In this document: in pieces, positions 1 to 6,308 of the stretch
Position numbering within the stretch: the stretch's first letter is position 1
Layout of the letters: each line of letters starts with the position of its first letter
Source: Acidobacteriaceae bacterium
Lineage (GTDB): Bacteria > Acidobacteriota > Terriglobia > Terriglobales > SbA1
NCBI GenBank assembly: GCA_003136335.1
Contig: PLEA01000477.1
Coordinates: 1-9,924, forward strand
Direction: 5' to 3'
DNA length: 9,924 bases
The notes under the pieces: model-generated
The model's database searches: none
What the model saw: the letters and a program-made list of their open reading frames with translations, nothing else
Told to the model about the DNA's origin: nothing
Program-made: the position numbers and the translations under genes

Positions 1-344
1 AGATGGCCATCTACATCTCGGAAGTGGGCGACCCAGTCGGTTGGCGTGACTTGGTGCGGTTCAGAGGTAAAGGAGACTCCCTGAGAGGTCAAGTCCCGGT
101 GGGCTGCTCTTACGGTCTCTACCTGAAAGACAACTTCTGTTGCTCCAGTTACGTTGGGCGCAGCATGAACGTGTCCGCGACTCAGCCCCAGCATTACAGT
201 TCCGCATTGCAACAGGGCCAGTTGGGGCTCCTGCATGATCACCTTAAGACCCAGCTTTTCCTCATAAAACGCCAGCGCCTGTGGCACATCGCGTACGCCG
301 AGCATGATTGCGCTGATCTGAGAAAGTCGGACATTTTGCTGCAT
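1..344 (-). CDS. VOC (glyoxalase/bleomycin-resistance fold) protein, C-terminus cut by window edge
   Basis: Seen: the minus strand is open from an ATG at 344-342 to the left edge, about 114 residues. A purine-rich GGGGGG lies about 6 nt upstream of the ATG as a ribosome binding site. The protein opens MQQNVRLSQISAIMLGVRD, followed by QALAFYEEKLGLKV, the first beta-alpha unit and the 'FYxxxLG' signature of the vicinal-oxygen-chelate family. It ends near the edge in HFRDVDGHL, which matches the second-half 'F.DPDGN/H' strand. Known: VOC proteins are small metal-dependent lyases, dioxygenases or drug-binding proteins built from paired beta-alpha-beta-beta-beta modules, usually 120-150 aa, so only about 10-25 residues are probably missing. 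Context: it diverges from a MarR regulator, with an operator over its -10 and start-site region, so MarR control is likely. Substrate cannot be inferred; the metal ligands are not all obvious. Confidence 0.85.
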   Translation of the reverse strand, partial: MQQNVRLSQISAIMLGVRDVPQALAFYEEKLGLKVIMQEPQLALLQCGTVMLGLSRGHVHAAPNVTGATEVVFQVETVRAAHRDLTSQGVSFTSEPHQVTPTDWVAHFRDVDGH

Positions 345-386
345 AAAGGCCCCCCGCTTGATCTATTGAGTCGAACTGCTTAAACT

Positions 387-403
387 ACTTAGCATTGCTA
401 ATT
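387..403. promoter_or_regulatory. MarR-type operator, site 1
   Basis: ACTTAGCATTGCTAATT contains the perfect inverted repeat TTAGCA-T-TGCTAA (389-401). It abuts and overlaps the -10 and start-site region of the VOC promoter. It matches site 2 (437-453) at 15 of 17 positions and lies exactly 50 bp from it. MarR dimers typically bind 16-20 bp AT-rich palindromes in such divergent intergenic regions; that the adjacent MarR binds here is inferred. Confidence 0.65.
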
Positions 404-430
404 AATACGGCGTGCAGCAGCCTGTGTCAA
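402..430 (-). promoter_or_regulatory. Sigma70-type promoter of the VOC gene
   Basis: On the minus strand a perfect -35 TTGACA (430-425) is followed by a 17-bp spacer and the -10 hexamer TATTAA (407-402). The predicted start falls inside the operator at 387-403, so repressor binding there would block initiation directly. The leader to the VOC ATG at 344 would be about 50 nt. Confidence 0.65.
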
Positions 431-436
431 GACAAT

Positions 437-453
437 AATTAGCATAGCTAATT
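437..453. promoter_or_regulatory. MarR-type operator, site 2 (overlaps the marR start region)
   Basis: AATTAGCATAGCTAATT is an inverted repeat with 7-bp arms AATTAGC/GCTAATT and a 3-bp centre. It ends one base before the ATG of the MarR gene (455), so binding would repress the regulator's own expression. It differs from site 1 at only two positions. Confidence 0.65.
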
Positions 454-454
454 G

Positions 455-889
455 ATGGTGAAAAGAATCCAAATCGAAAACCTGGCCGACCACCTACACA
501 GTGCCGCCATCCGCTTGCTCCGCCTTGTTCGTGTGCAGGACACGGCCAGCGGGATTGCCCCAGCCCGGCTGTCGGCGCTATCAGTGATCGTTTTTGGTGG
601 GCCAGTTTCTCTCCGTGGTTTGGCCCGAGCTGAACAGGTAACGCCCCCAACCATGAGTCGCATCGTGGATGCGCTCGAGGTTGATGGCTTGGCACGTCGG
701 CGTGTCAATCAGCAGGACCGCCGGGCATTGTTGATCGAGGCAACGGAAAAGGGAGCGGCTATGCTGAAGGAGGGCCGCAAGCGACGAGTGAAGTTCCTAG
801 CCTCGTATCTCTCCCAGCTGGATACCTCAGAGCTTTCAGACATTGAGCGCGCCGTGCGGGCAGTCCAAAAGGCATTACAACAGCAATGA
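455..889 (+). CDS. MarR family winged-helix transcriptional regulator
   Basis: A 144-aa protein, normal MarR size. Residues 1-35 form the N-terminal dimerisation helix. Residues about 52-83 (SLRGLARAEQVTPPTMSRIV followed by DALEVDGLARR) are the helix-turn-helix with recognition helix. Residues 84-97 (RVNQQDRRALLIEA) are the wing, with the conserved D-x-R/DRR motif. Residues 100-144 form the C-terminal dimerisation helices. The ATG at 455 is preferred; an in-frame TTG at 452 and a GTG at 458 flank it. No Shine-Dalgarno is visible, because the upstream bases are the operator, so the message may be leaderless or nearly so. Context: it diverges from the VOC gene with twin operators between them, the classic arrangement for a ligand-released repressor controlling itself and a neighbouring resistance or detoxification gene. 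The ligand is unknown. IS91 debris begins within about 70 bp of its stop. Confidence 0.92.
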   Translation: MVKRIQIENLADHLHSAAIRLLRLVRVQDTASGIAPARLSALSVIVFGGPVSLRGLARAEQVTPPTMSRIVDALEVDGLARRRVNQQDRRALLIEATEKGAAMLKEGRKRRVKFLASYLSQLDTSELSDIERAVRAVQKALQQQ

Positions 890-961
890 TTCTGGTTTGA
901 GTCTTGGAGCTTCGAAGGAGCCGCCCTCCTCTACTCGCCTACTGCTTGGGTTCTGGAAAAC

Positions 962-1921
962 GCGCGCACCAAGTGGCTTGCCGCGCGCTCCGCCGAACTG
1001 TTGCCTGTGCCATACTTCCACGTTGTCTTCACCCTGCCGCATGAGTTATCCGCGCTGATGCTTCAGAACAAGCGTCTGCTCTACGACTTGCTCTTCCGGG
1101 CAAGTTCCGCCACCTTGCTGGAGGTCGCTCGCGATCCAAAGCATCTTGGAGCCGCCATCGGCCTGCTCAGCGTGCTCCATACCTGGGGACAGAACCTCCA
1201 ACATCATCCCCATGTCCACTGCATCGTTCCGGCTGGCGGACTTGCACCGGATGCCTCTCGATGGATTACGGCTTCTTCACGCTTCTTCCTTTCGGTGCGC
1301 GTGCTCAGCCGCGTCTTCCGTAGCAAGTTCAGCGCTGAACTGCGGCGGTTATTCGATCAGGGCAAGCTCCAGTTCCACGGCTCATTGACACAGCTTGCCG
1401 ATGCCGCGCAGTTCCGTCGCTTCCTGCGGCAGCTCTTCCGCAAGGAGTGGGTTGTGTACGCCAAGCCGCCCTTCGGCGGTGCGGAACATGTGCTTCAGTA
1501 TCTGGCTCGCTACACCCACCGCGTCGCCATTTCCAATCATCGTCTCGTCAGTTTCACCGGTGATCGCGTTTCTTTCCGCTGGAAGGATTACGCGCACGGC
1601 GGCAAGCAAAAGGTCATGACCGTTTCCGCAGATGACTTCCTACGTCGTTTCCTCATCCATGTGCTGCCCCGTGGATTGGTCCGCATCCGGCACTTTGGAC
1701 TGTTCGCGAATCGTCGTCGTACTGCTTCACTCGCACGCTGCCGCTCGTTGCTTGAGGTATCTGTATCTGCGACTCCGGCAGATGAAACTACCACCCAGCT
1801 GCGCTGCCCGGCATGCTCCGGCCCCATGTTGATCGTCGAGCGGATGACGACCTCGCAGCTTCACTTCCGTTCGGACCTGACGATCGGCAACCAGCCAAGG
1901 TGCGCTCTCAACAGTTCCTGA
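962..1921 (+). pseudogene. IS91-family transposase, N-terminal zinc-finger domain missing
   Basis: The in-frame reading starts at TKWLAARSAELLPVPYFHVV, typical of IS91 transposases just after the zinc-binding domain. The Cys-rich 'CRNRHCPKCQ' block that should precede it is absent: upstream in frame there is only unrelated sequence back to the MarR stop at 889. Counting from an initiator-like TTG at 1001, visible landmarks are the HUH metal site HPHVH (residues 69-73), the catalytic-tyrosine segment QYLARYTHRVAISNHRL (166-182, with Tyr167 and Tyr171), RFRW-type strand SFRWKDYAHG (191-200), HVLPRG (220-225) and a C-terminal CPAC pair (269-272). The frame ends in a short tail with no family resemblance. 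Known: the HUH Tyr enzyme nicks one end of the element and drives rolling-circle transposition. The missing zinc finger suggests an inactive relic, though the 306-codon core is uninterrupted. Confidence 0.85.
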
Positions 1922-2189
1922 TCTTCCCCTATGGCTCAATCAGCTTTTATCCACGTCGCACGTCCATCAGCTCTCCTAGCCAAAGCGCCCGTGTGTCTGC
2001 TCGACCTCGAGTGACATGGAAATAGGCTCACTACTCTCGCCTATGCAAACACCACTACGCCTCTGTCATCCGCTGTCGCGGCCTGCGCTGCCCCACTTCA
2101 CCCTCGCGATGCCACTCCAGAACTACATCTCGCACATCGAAATCCCATAGCTCTCACCGCGTCCGCCGTCAGCGGCTTCCTTCAAACGG
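1922..2189. other. Non-coding tail of the IS91-type element
   Basis: The stretch from the transposase stop to the ADOP stop at 2420 has no convincing coding region on either strand; short open frames lack recognisable domains or ribosome binding sites. Its first part is C-rich on the plus strand, typical of the untranslated DNA between an IS91 transposase and the element's replication-origin end. The hairpin at 2190-2263 and the weak hairpin at 2294-2323 are the only structures seen. Confidence 0.45.
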
Positions 2190-2263
2190 CCCTATCAAAA
2201 CTGCCCCGCCTGCAGGCCCTCAACACAATCAAGCTTCTTCTCGCCGGGGCACTCCTGATAGGG
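2190..2263. repeat. Long imperfect inverted repeat, possible oriIS-end hairpin of the IS91 element
   Basis: The 18-bp arms at 2190-2207 and 2246-2263 pair at 15 of 18 positions: CCCTATCA and GCCCC blocks against GGGGC and TGATAGGG. The 38-bp loop contains a perfect 10-bp palindrome GCCTGCAGGC (2208-2217). IS91 elements have a hairpin next to the end nicked by the transposase; this structure fits by position, but the assignment is inferred. Confidence 0.4.
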
Positions 2264-2293
2264 TCCTAGCGTTTATCGGGATCTATCGTTGGT

Positions 2294-2323
2294 GAATCGT
2301 CTTGCGATACCAGGCTACGATTC
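2294..2323. terminator. Weak hairpin downstream of the ADOP gene
   Basis: Perfect 7-bp arms GAATCGT (2294-2300) and ACGATTC (2317-2323) are separated by 16 bases, about 100 bp beyond the ADOP stop. No U-tract follows in the minus direction, so intrinsic termination is doubtful. It is the only hairpin between that stop and the IS remnant. Confidence 0.2.
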
Positions 2324-2419
2324 CTTTAGGATGCCAACGATCCCTCTATCTTGCAGAAAGCAAGCCGCAGGAAAGCAAACCGCGAGACAACTGCCGGTGG
2401 TACCTCGCCCATGTAAGGG

Positions 2420-5095
2420 TCAATCTCGCAACACTCGGGCTGGATCGGTACGTGTAGCGCGCCATGCAGGCAGAAGACAAGCTGCGACTGAGGCGATCGT
2501 CATCACCGCCACTGCCGATGCGAATGCCAGCGGGTCGTTCGGACTGACATTGTAGAGAAGCGTTCCTAATAATCGCGTCAATGCAAGTCCCGCAATCGCG
2601 CCACAGAGGACGCCGACTGCAGTTAATCTCAAGCCGCGCGAAATCACCCGACGAAACAGATTGGCCGCGCCGGCACCAAGAGCCATGCGCAGCCCAAGCT
2701 CGCGGTTGGCCTGCGCTACGGAATAAGACATCACGCCATACAGGCCGATGGCAGCGAGGAGAAGCGTCAATCCTCCCAAGATCGAAACCAAGGTTACGGC
2801 AACGAGTTGCGGCGAGGTTGAGCGATCAACCTGTTCCTGAAACGTGATCGTCTCGTAAAGGGCAAGGTTCCCGTCCAGTGCGTGCACTTCGCGGAGCAGG
2901 GCGGCCGAAATGCTCTGCAAAGGTTGGGTTGTGCGGATATTCAAGGCCGGTCCGATTACGAAATCCTGCAGCAGCGGCACATAGAGAAATGGCTTTGGGC
3001 TCTCGCGCATGCTCTCGTACTTGGAGTCTGCGGCTACACCGATGACTCGCACCCAGCGGCCCTTCACTTGAAGGCGCCGATCGATGGGATCCTGATCGCG
3101 CCAGTATCGTGCAGCCATGGTTTGATTCACTATGGCGACCAACGACGCGTTTTCGTCATCGGCACGGGTGAATTCGCGACCGGAGAGCAGAGGTATACCC
3201 AAGGTGGCAAAGTAGTCAGGACTGACCTGGTTGTAGTCGACGGTAGGTTGCTCTTCCAGCGGAGGTTGGTAGCCGTCAACCGCGATAGGCGTAGAAGAGT
3301 ATGTTCCATAGCCCAGTGGGGTCACGCGGGCGAATGCGGCAGACTCCACGCCAGGTAGCGCCCTGACGCGAGCAATCAGCTCCTCCTGAAAAGTCTTGGC
3401 GCGCGGCACGTCGTATCCAGCTGGGATCAAAGACACCCCGGTCTGCACCACATTTGTCGTTGAGAAACCCGGGTTGGTGGTTCGAATCTTTTGCAGGCTT
3501 TGCAGCAGCAGCGCCGCTCCAACCAGCAGAACAAAGCTCAGACAAACCTGGAAAACGACCAGGCCCGAGCGCACCCACGCTGTTCCCCGGGCGCCGACCA
3601 CACCCGACGACTCCGCTTTCAGGGCGCCGGCAAGGTCGAGGTTGCGGGTTTGAAGCGCAGGGACCAATCCGACAATAAGCGTGGCGATCAAGCAAATACC
3701 GGCACTCAGCGACATCACACGCCAGTCGATTTCCCCAGGCAGGTACATCGCCACTCCGGAGCGCGCCGGGAGGAGCAGTACGAGCGCGTGCCGGCACCAG
3801 TACGCAACCAGGAGTCCGGCGGCTGCTCCAAGCGTCGAGAGGATCAAGCCTTCCGTGAGAAGTTGCTTCAACAAGCGAGCACGGCTGGCCCCGATGGCGA
3901 GCCGAACTGTCATTTCGTGGCGACGGGCAAATGACCTGACCAGCTGCAGGTTGCCCACATTCGCGCAGGCGATGAGAAGAACAAACGCCCCCACCGCCAG
4001 CATGGTCTCGAGTGTGGGAAGCAGAGTGCCGGCGTTATTGAAAGGGGTTTGCCACAATCGCCACAGCCTCAGGCCGCGTCCGCGGTTCGTGGCTGAGTAG
4101 TTGTTCTCCAAGCGGGTTGCGATTGCCGAGATTTCTTCCTGGGCTTGCGCACGAGTAACCCCCGGCTTGAGTCGTACATAGGCTTCTATCCACCGCGCGC
4201 CGCGGTCCTCGAGTTTATATCCGCCGCTTTCGAAGGTTGCTTCCATTGACGCCGGAACCCAGAACTGCATCGCCCAGCCTACGAAAGTTCCATAAAACCC
4301 CTCCGGCGCCACACCGATGATGGTGTGCGGAACGTTATTGAGCCGCTGTGTCTTCCCGACGATTTGTGAATCGCTTTTGAAGCGGCTCCGCCAAAGCTGA
4401 TAGCTAATTACTGCAACAGGGTGAGCGTCGCTTCCTACATCTTCGCCGGGCTCGAAGCCGCGACCAAGCACAGGATGAACACCAATCGCGTCGAAATAAT
4501 TGGCTGAGACGATGCTGCCGGTCGTCTTTTCGGCGCGCTCACCGATATTCAGCGTGCTGCTGGTAATCTTGCTCACGAAGAATGCGTCACACAGCGTGCA
4601 GCTTCTCTGCAAATCAAGGAAGTCCGGCCACGAAATTCCCATCGCACCGGTCTCGCCACGCGCCGTTCCGGCCAGGGCGAGCAGCCTTTCCTGGTGGGCT
4701 ACTGCCGGGTACGGACGGAATAGGATCCCTTCGATCCAACTAAGTACCGCAGTATTAGCGCCGATTCCCAAGGTCAGGCACAGAATTGCCAAGGAAGAAA
4801 AGCCCGGGCTGCGCCACAGTTGTCGTAGCCCATATCGCAAATCCTGAACCAGGTTTTCAATGACGCTTCCGCCGCGCGCGTCTCGGCACCGCTGCTCGAT
4901 CTGCATCACGCCGCCCAGTGCGCGCAGCGCCGAGTAGCGTGCATCCTCAGGCGACATACCTGTTGCAAGGTTTTCCTTGATTTGTTGCTCGAGGTGGTCG
5001 CGAAGCTCATCTTTTAGTTCCTGATCTACCTGTTTGCGGCGGAAACGTGAGCGCAAACGCAAGGGAAGGGTATAAAGCCATTGTTCGAACGTCAT
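2420..5095 (-). CDS. ADOP-family duplicated orphan ABC-type permease (MacB/FtsX)
   Basis: An 891-aa integral membrane protein. Residues 1-75 are the soluble 'permease prefix' (LKDELRDHLEQQIKENLATG, SPEDARYSALRALGG). Residues 100-125 are TM1 (SSLAILCLTLGIGANTAVLS), opening the first periplasmic MacB core (about 126-345). FtsX helices follow at about 365-385 and 412-445, with the REM-type loop RRHEMTVRLAIGASR at 391-405, and a helix at 461-482. The second half repeats the plan: TM 511-532, periplasmic core about 540-760, then three helices (766-795, 822-845, 857-878) around RELGLRMALGAG (798-809). It ends RATRTDPARVLRD, the usual ADOP terminus, so it is full length. Known: ADOPs lack a dedicated ATPase gene and often follow a padR gene; transport or signalling substrates are unknown. 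Here it starts 1 bp after the PadR stop with a perfect AAGGAGG, indicating a coupled two-gene operon. Confidence 0.95.
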   Translation of the reverse strand: MTFEQWLYTLPLRLRSRFRRKQVDQELKDELRDHLEQQIKENLATGMSPEDARYSALRALGGVMQIEQRCRDARGGSVIENLVQDLRYGLRQLWRSPGFSSLAILCLTLGIGANTAVLSWIEGILFRPYPAVAHQERLLALAGTARGETGAMGISWPDFLDLQRSCTLCDAFFVSKITSSTLNIGERAEKTTGSIVSANYFDAIGVHPVLGRGFEPGEDVGSDAHPVAVISYQLWRSRFKSDSQIVGKTQRLNNVPHTIIGVAPEGFYGTFVGWAMQFWVPASMEATFESGGYKLEDRGARWIEAYVRLKPGVTRAQAQEEISAIATRLENNYSATNRGRGLRLWRLWQTPFNNAGTLLPTLETMLAVGAFVLLIACANVGNLQLVRSFARRHEMTVRLAIGASRARLLKQLLTEGLILSTLGAAAGLLVAYWCRHALVLLLPARSGVAMYLPGEIDWRVMSLSAGICLIATLIVGLVPALQTRNLDLAGALKAESSGVVGARGTAWVRSGLVVFQVCLSFVLLVGAALLLQSLQKIRTTNPGFSTTNVVQTGVSLIPAGYDVPRAKTFQEELIARVRALPGVESAAFARVTPLGYGTYSSTPIAVDGYQPPLEEQPTVDYNQVSPDYFATLGIPLLSGREFTRADDENASLVAIVNQTMAARYWRDQDPIDRRLQVKGRWVRVIGVAADSKYESMRESPKPFLYVPLLQDFVIGPALNIRTTQPLQSISAALLREVHALDGNLALYETITFQEQVDRSTSPQLVAVTLVSILGGLTLLLAAIGLYGVMSYSVAQANRELGLRMALGAGAANLFRRVISRGLRLTAVGVLCGAIAGLALTRLLGTLLYNVSPNDPLAFASAVAVMTIASVAACLLPAWRATRTDPARVLRD

Positions 5096-5096
5096 C

Positions 5097-5432
5097 TCAA
5101 GCCTCCTTGAGCTTGACTATTCCAGAGATGGCAGCGGAAAGACGGTTCCAGTCGGCCGCCTCTTTTTCGAGTTGCTTCCGGCCCAGCCGCGTCAGAGAAT
5201 AAAATTTGCTGCGACGGTTGTTTTCACTCAACTTCCAGTGAGCAGTAATCCAACCTCGTTGTTCCAGCTTGTGGAGCGCTGGGTAAAGAGAGCCATCGCT
5301 AACCCCTAGTACATCGCTGGACATTTGTTTCAGACGTTGACTAACCGCCCAGCCATTGAGCGGCTCCAACGCCAGTATTTTCAGGATCAGCATGTCCAGA
5401 GTCCCCTGAACAAGGTCCGAAGGCTTACTCAA
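5097..5432 (-). CDS. PadR family transcriptional regulator (ADOP-associated)
   Basis: A 111-aa winged-helix protein. It opens MSKPSDLVQGTLDMLILKI, the characteristic start of ADOP-linked PadRs. It continues with the HTH (WAVSQRLKQMSSDVLGVSDG, about 28-47), the recognition segment SLYPALHKLEQRGWI (48-62), the wing (SENNRRSKFYSLTRLGRKQL, 69-88) and a short C-terminal dimerisation helix. The start is a TTG at 5432-5430, chosen because family similarity begins exactly there, a GAGAGGAG ribosome binding site sits about 5 nt upstream, and the next ATG (residue 14) would cut into helix 1. Known: PadR proteins repress their own operons through palindromes near the promoter. Here a perfect CTCGGT-T-ACCGAG lies just upstream of the start, and the ADOP gene follows 1 bp downstream, so the protein probably represses both. 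Confidence 0.93.
   Translation of the reverse strand: MSKPSDLVQGTLDMLILKILALEPLNGWAVSQRLKQMSSDVLGVSDGSLYPALHKLEQRGWITAHWKLSENNRRSKFYSLTRLGRKQLEKEAADWNRLSAAISGIVKLKEA
5102..5108 (-). promoter_or_regulatory. Shine-Dalgarno of the ADOP gene, inside the padR 3' end
   Basis: AAGGAGG lies 6 nt before the ATG at 5095 and within the last codons of padR. The junction reads TGA-G-ATG, so terminating ribosomes can restart directly. This also fixes the ADOP start. Confidence 0.85.
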
Positions 5433-5442
5433 GCAGTCTCCT

Positions 5443-5455
5443 CTCGGTTACCGAG
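5443..5455. promoter_or_regulatory. Palindromic operator at the padR promoter
   Basis: A perfect inverted repeat CTCGGT-T-ACCGAG lies between the likely -10 hexamer and the TTG start, overlapping the expected transcription start and reaching the ribosome binding site. Its position suits autorepression by the adjacent PadR; this is inferred from placement and symmetry. Confidence 0.5.
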
Positions 5456-5459
5456 TAAG

Positions 5460-5486
5460 ATTAAACCATCATCTCTCTGTTGGCAA
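5460..5486 (-). promoter_or_regulatory. Candidate promoter of the padR-ADOP operon
   Basis: On the minus strand TTGCCA (5486-5481, 5/6 to -35 consensus) and TTTAAT (5465-5460, 5/6 to -10 consensus) are separated by 15 bp. An offset -10 reading, TAATCT, gives 17 bp but a poorer match. The palindrome at 5443-5455 lies directly downstream. Confidence 0.45.
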
Positions 5487-5556
5487 TGGGCATCTAGAAA
5501 TCGGCGGACTTCCCGACAGTCGGCCATCCAGAAACAACTGAAGGGCCCGCAAGGAT

Positions 5557-5590
5557 CGGTAGCGGGAAGTCGGCTACGCTTCCCTTACCG
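5557..5590. repeat. Imperfect hairpin
   Basis: The stem pairs CGGTA with TACCG and GGGAAG with CTTCCC, with small internal bulges (GC opposite T) and a 9-base loop. There is no U-tract on either side, so it is not an obvious terminator. It could be a small mobile or REP-like element, or a relic. Confidence 0.35.
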
Positions 5591-5655
5591 ACGGCTTACG
5601 AAAGAGTAGCCCGTGATCCATGAGTGAGGCCCCATGCACTGCTCACCACTTGCCA

Positions 5656-5683
5656 CATCGCGTGAGATCAAGTTCACGCGATG
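5656..5683. repeat. Perfect 10-bp-arm inverted repeat
   Basis: CATCGCGTGA (5656-5665) and TCACGCGATG (5674-5683) are exact inverted copies around an 8-base loop. The flanks are not T-rich in either direction. It may be an operator for an unseen regulator or a stable hairpin; no adjacent intact gene claims it. Confidence 0.45.
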
Positions 5684-5808
5684 GCTTAGTTCGTGAGGGA
5701 TCCCAAATTCTTTGCGAAAAAGGGTGAAGTACTAACCCTCCGATGCGAAACCGAAAGGACAAAGACCTGAATTTCAGAGCGACATGGTGCCAGATGCCGC
5801 GACTTTGT

Positions 5809-6113
5809 CTACTGCACCAGTTCCTGGGTCATCACAGATCCGCCCATGGAAGCCAGAACCGCGGTAGCCTTCACTACTTTGTGCGTTTCCCCGGCAATCC
5901 AAATGAGTCTTTTTATCCGCGCCTCCATCCGCGGAGGATATCTCGACCCGAAACGCATTGAACGTGCCGGCAGGCACTTGAACCTGTTCCTTTCCGGCGA
6001 CGGACAGGTGCAGCAATTTCACCTTCTGAGTTTGGACATCGAAGTTGCGAAAAGTCGGGCACGCCGAAATAGGTATCTCCCCCCGGCTGGATTGCGGCAG
6101 TAAGGTGATGCAA
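5809..6113 (-). pseudogene. Frameshifted C-terminal remnant of a beta-rich hypothetical protein (DUF3108-like)
   Basis: Reading the minus strand, one frame gives FDVQTQKVKLLHLSVAGKEQ then VQVPAGTFNAFRVEISSADG and DKKT. The continuation WIAGETHKVVKATAVLASMG and MTQELVQ, ending in TAG at 5811-5809, is in the next frame. The shift lies near 5905-5908, consistent with one extra base. The pattern 'VPAGTF-AFRVEI ... LWIA-HKVVK' resembles C-terminal halves of DUF3108-type proteins, which are predicted extracytoplasmic and of unknown function. Upstream (to about 6113) a further frame gives a plausible but short lead, PGGDTYFGVPDF, suggesting a second shift near 6050. No start or N-terminal domain remains. 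Family naming is tentative; the decay itself is clear. Confidence 0.6.
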
Positions 6114-6179
6114 TTCCGGCTAAGTTCTGATTAGCGAGACGCCTTCGGCACTACTCGTCGCACCCATTTCATCCTTTTT

Positions 6180-6204
6180 CCTGTGTAGCTGACGGGTTCA
6201 CAGG
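6180..6204. repeat. Inverted repeat at the end of the small ORF
   Basis: CCTGTG (6180-6185) and CACAGG (6199-6204) pair around 13 bases, overlapping the stop of the small minus-strand ORF. In the plus direction a short T-run follows at 6210-6214, so it could be a weak terminator for plus-strand transcription, though no plus-strand gene precedes it. Confidence 0.2.
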
Positions 6205-6308
6205 ACTCCTTTTTGCAAAAGATACTCGATAATTACGAAAGCCACGGCCATGATTCCCATGCTCAAGCGATTTGGCAGCAGATCGCGCCAGTGGAATTTA
6301 TTGCTCAT
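6198..6308 (-). CDS. Candidate 36-aa small membrane protein
   Basis: ATG at 6308 to TGA at 6200-6198. The product starts with a polar, basic segment (MSNKFHWRDLLPNR) followed by one hydrophobic stretch (LSMGIMAVAFVIIEYLL, residues 15-31) and a short polar tail. That is the layout of a single-pass small membrane protein with a cytoplasmic N-terminus. No Shine-Dalgarno is visible upstream, and the surrounding DNA is non-coding or decayed, so it could be chance or the remnant of a larger gene. No family is recognised. A 13-codon reading (MKWVRRVVPKASR) with AGGAAAAAGG in front follows it about 30 bp downstream; it is too short to call. Confidence 0.3.
   Translation of the reverse strand: MSNKFHWRDLLPNRLSMGIMAVAFVIIEYLLQKGVL

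Larger units (their letters stand above)
962..2280 (+). mobile_element. IS91-family insertion sequence remnant
   Basis: The unit consists of a 5'-truncated IS91-type transposase (962-1921) plus about 360 bp of non-coding DNA ending in a long imperfect hairpin (2190-2263). IS91 elements transpose by rolling-circle replication and carry no terminal inverted repeats or target duplications, so exact ends cannot be read by eye. The left boundary is where transposase homology starts, at about 961. The right boundary, just after the hairpin, is a guess. Confidence 0.6.
5487..5808. other. Gene-free stretch with hairpins
   Basis: No convincing gene was found on either strand between the padR promoter and the pseudogene tail ending at 5809. 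It holds two inverted repeats (5557-5590 and 5656-5683, described separately). Short open frames here lack ribosome binding sites or family resemblance. Confidence 0.5.

Noticed and set aside
3..383. A 126-codon plus-strand open frame
   Set aside because: It is antisense to the VOC-fold protein, which has family motifs and its own promoter and ribosome binding site.
3276..3797. A 173-codon minus-strand frame and several 80-150-codon plus-strand frames within 2500-4850
   Set aside because: All are out-of-frame shadows of the GC-rich ADOP gene and show no domain features.
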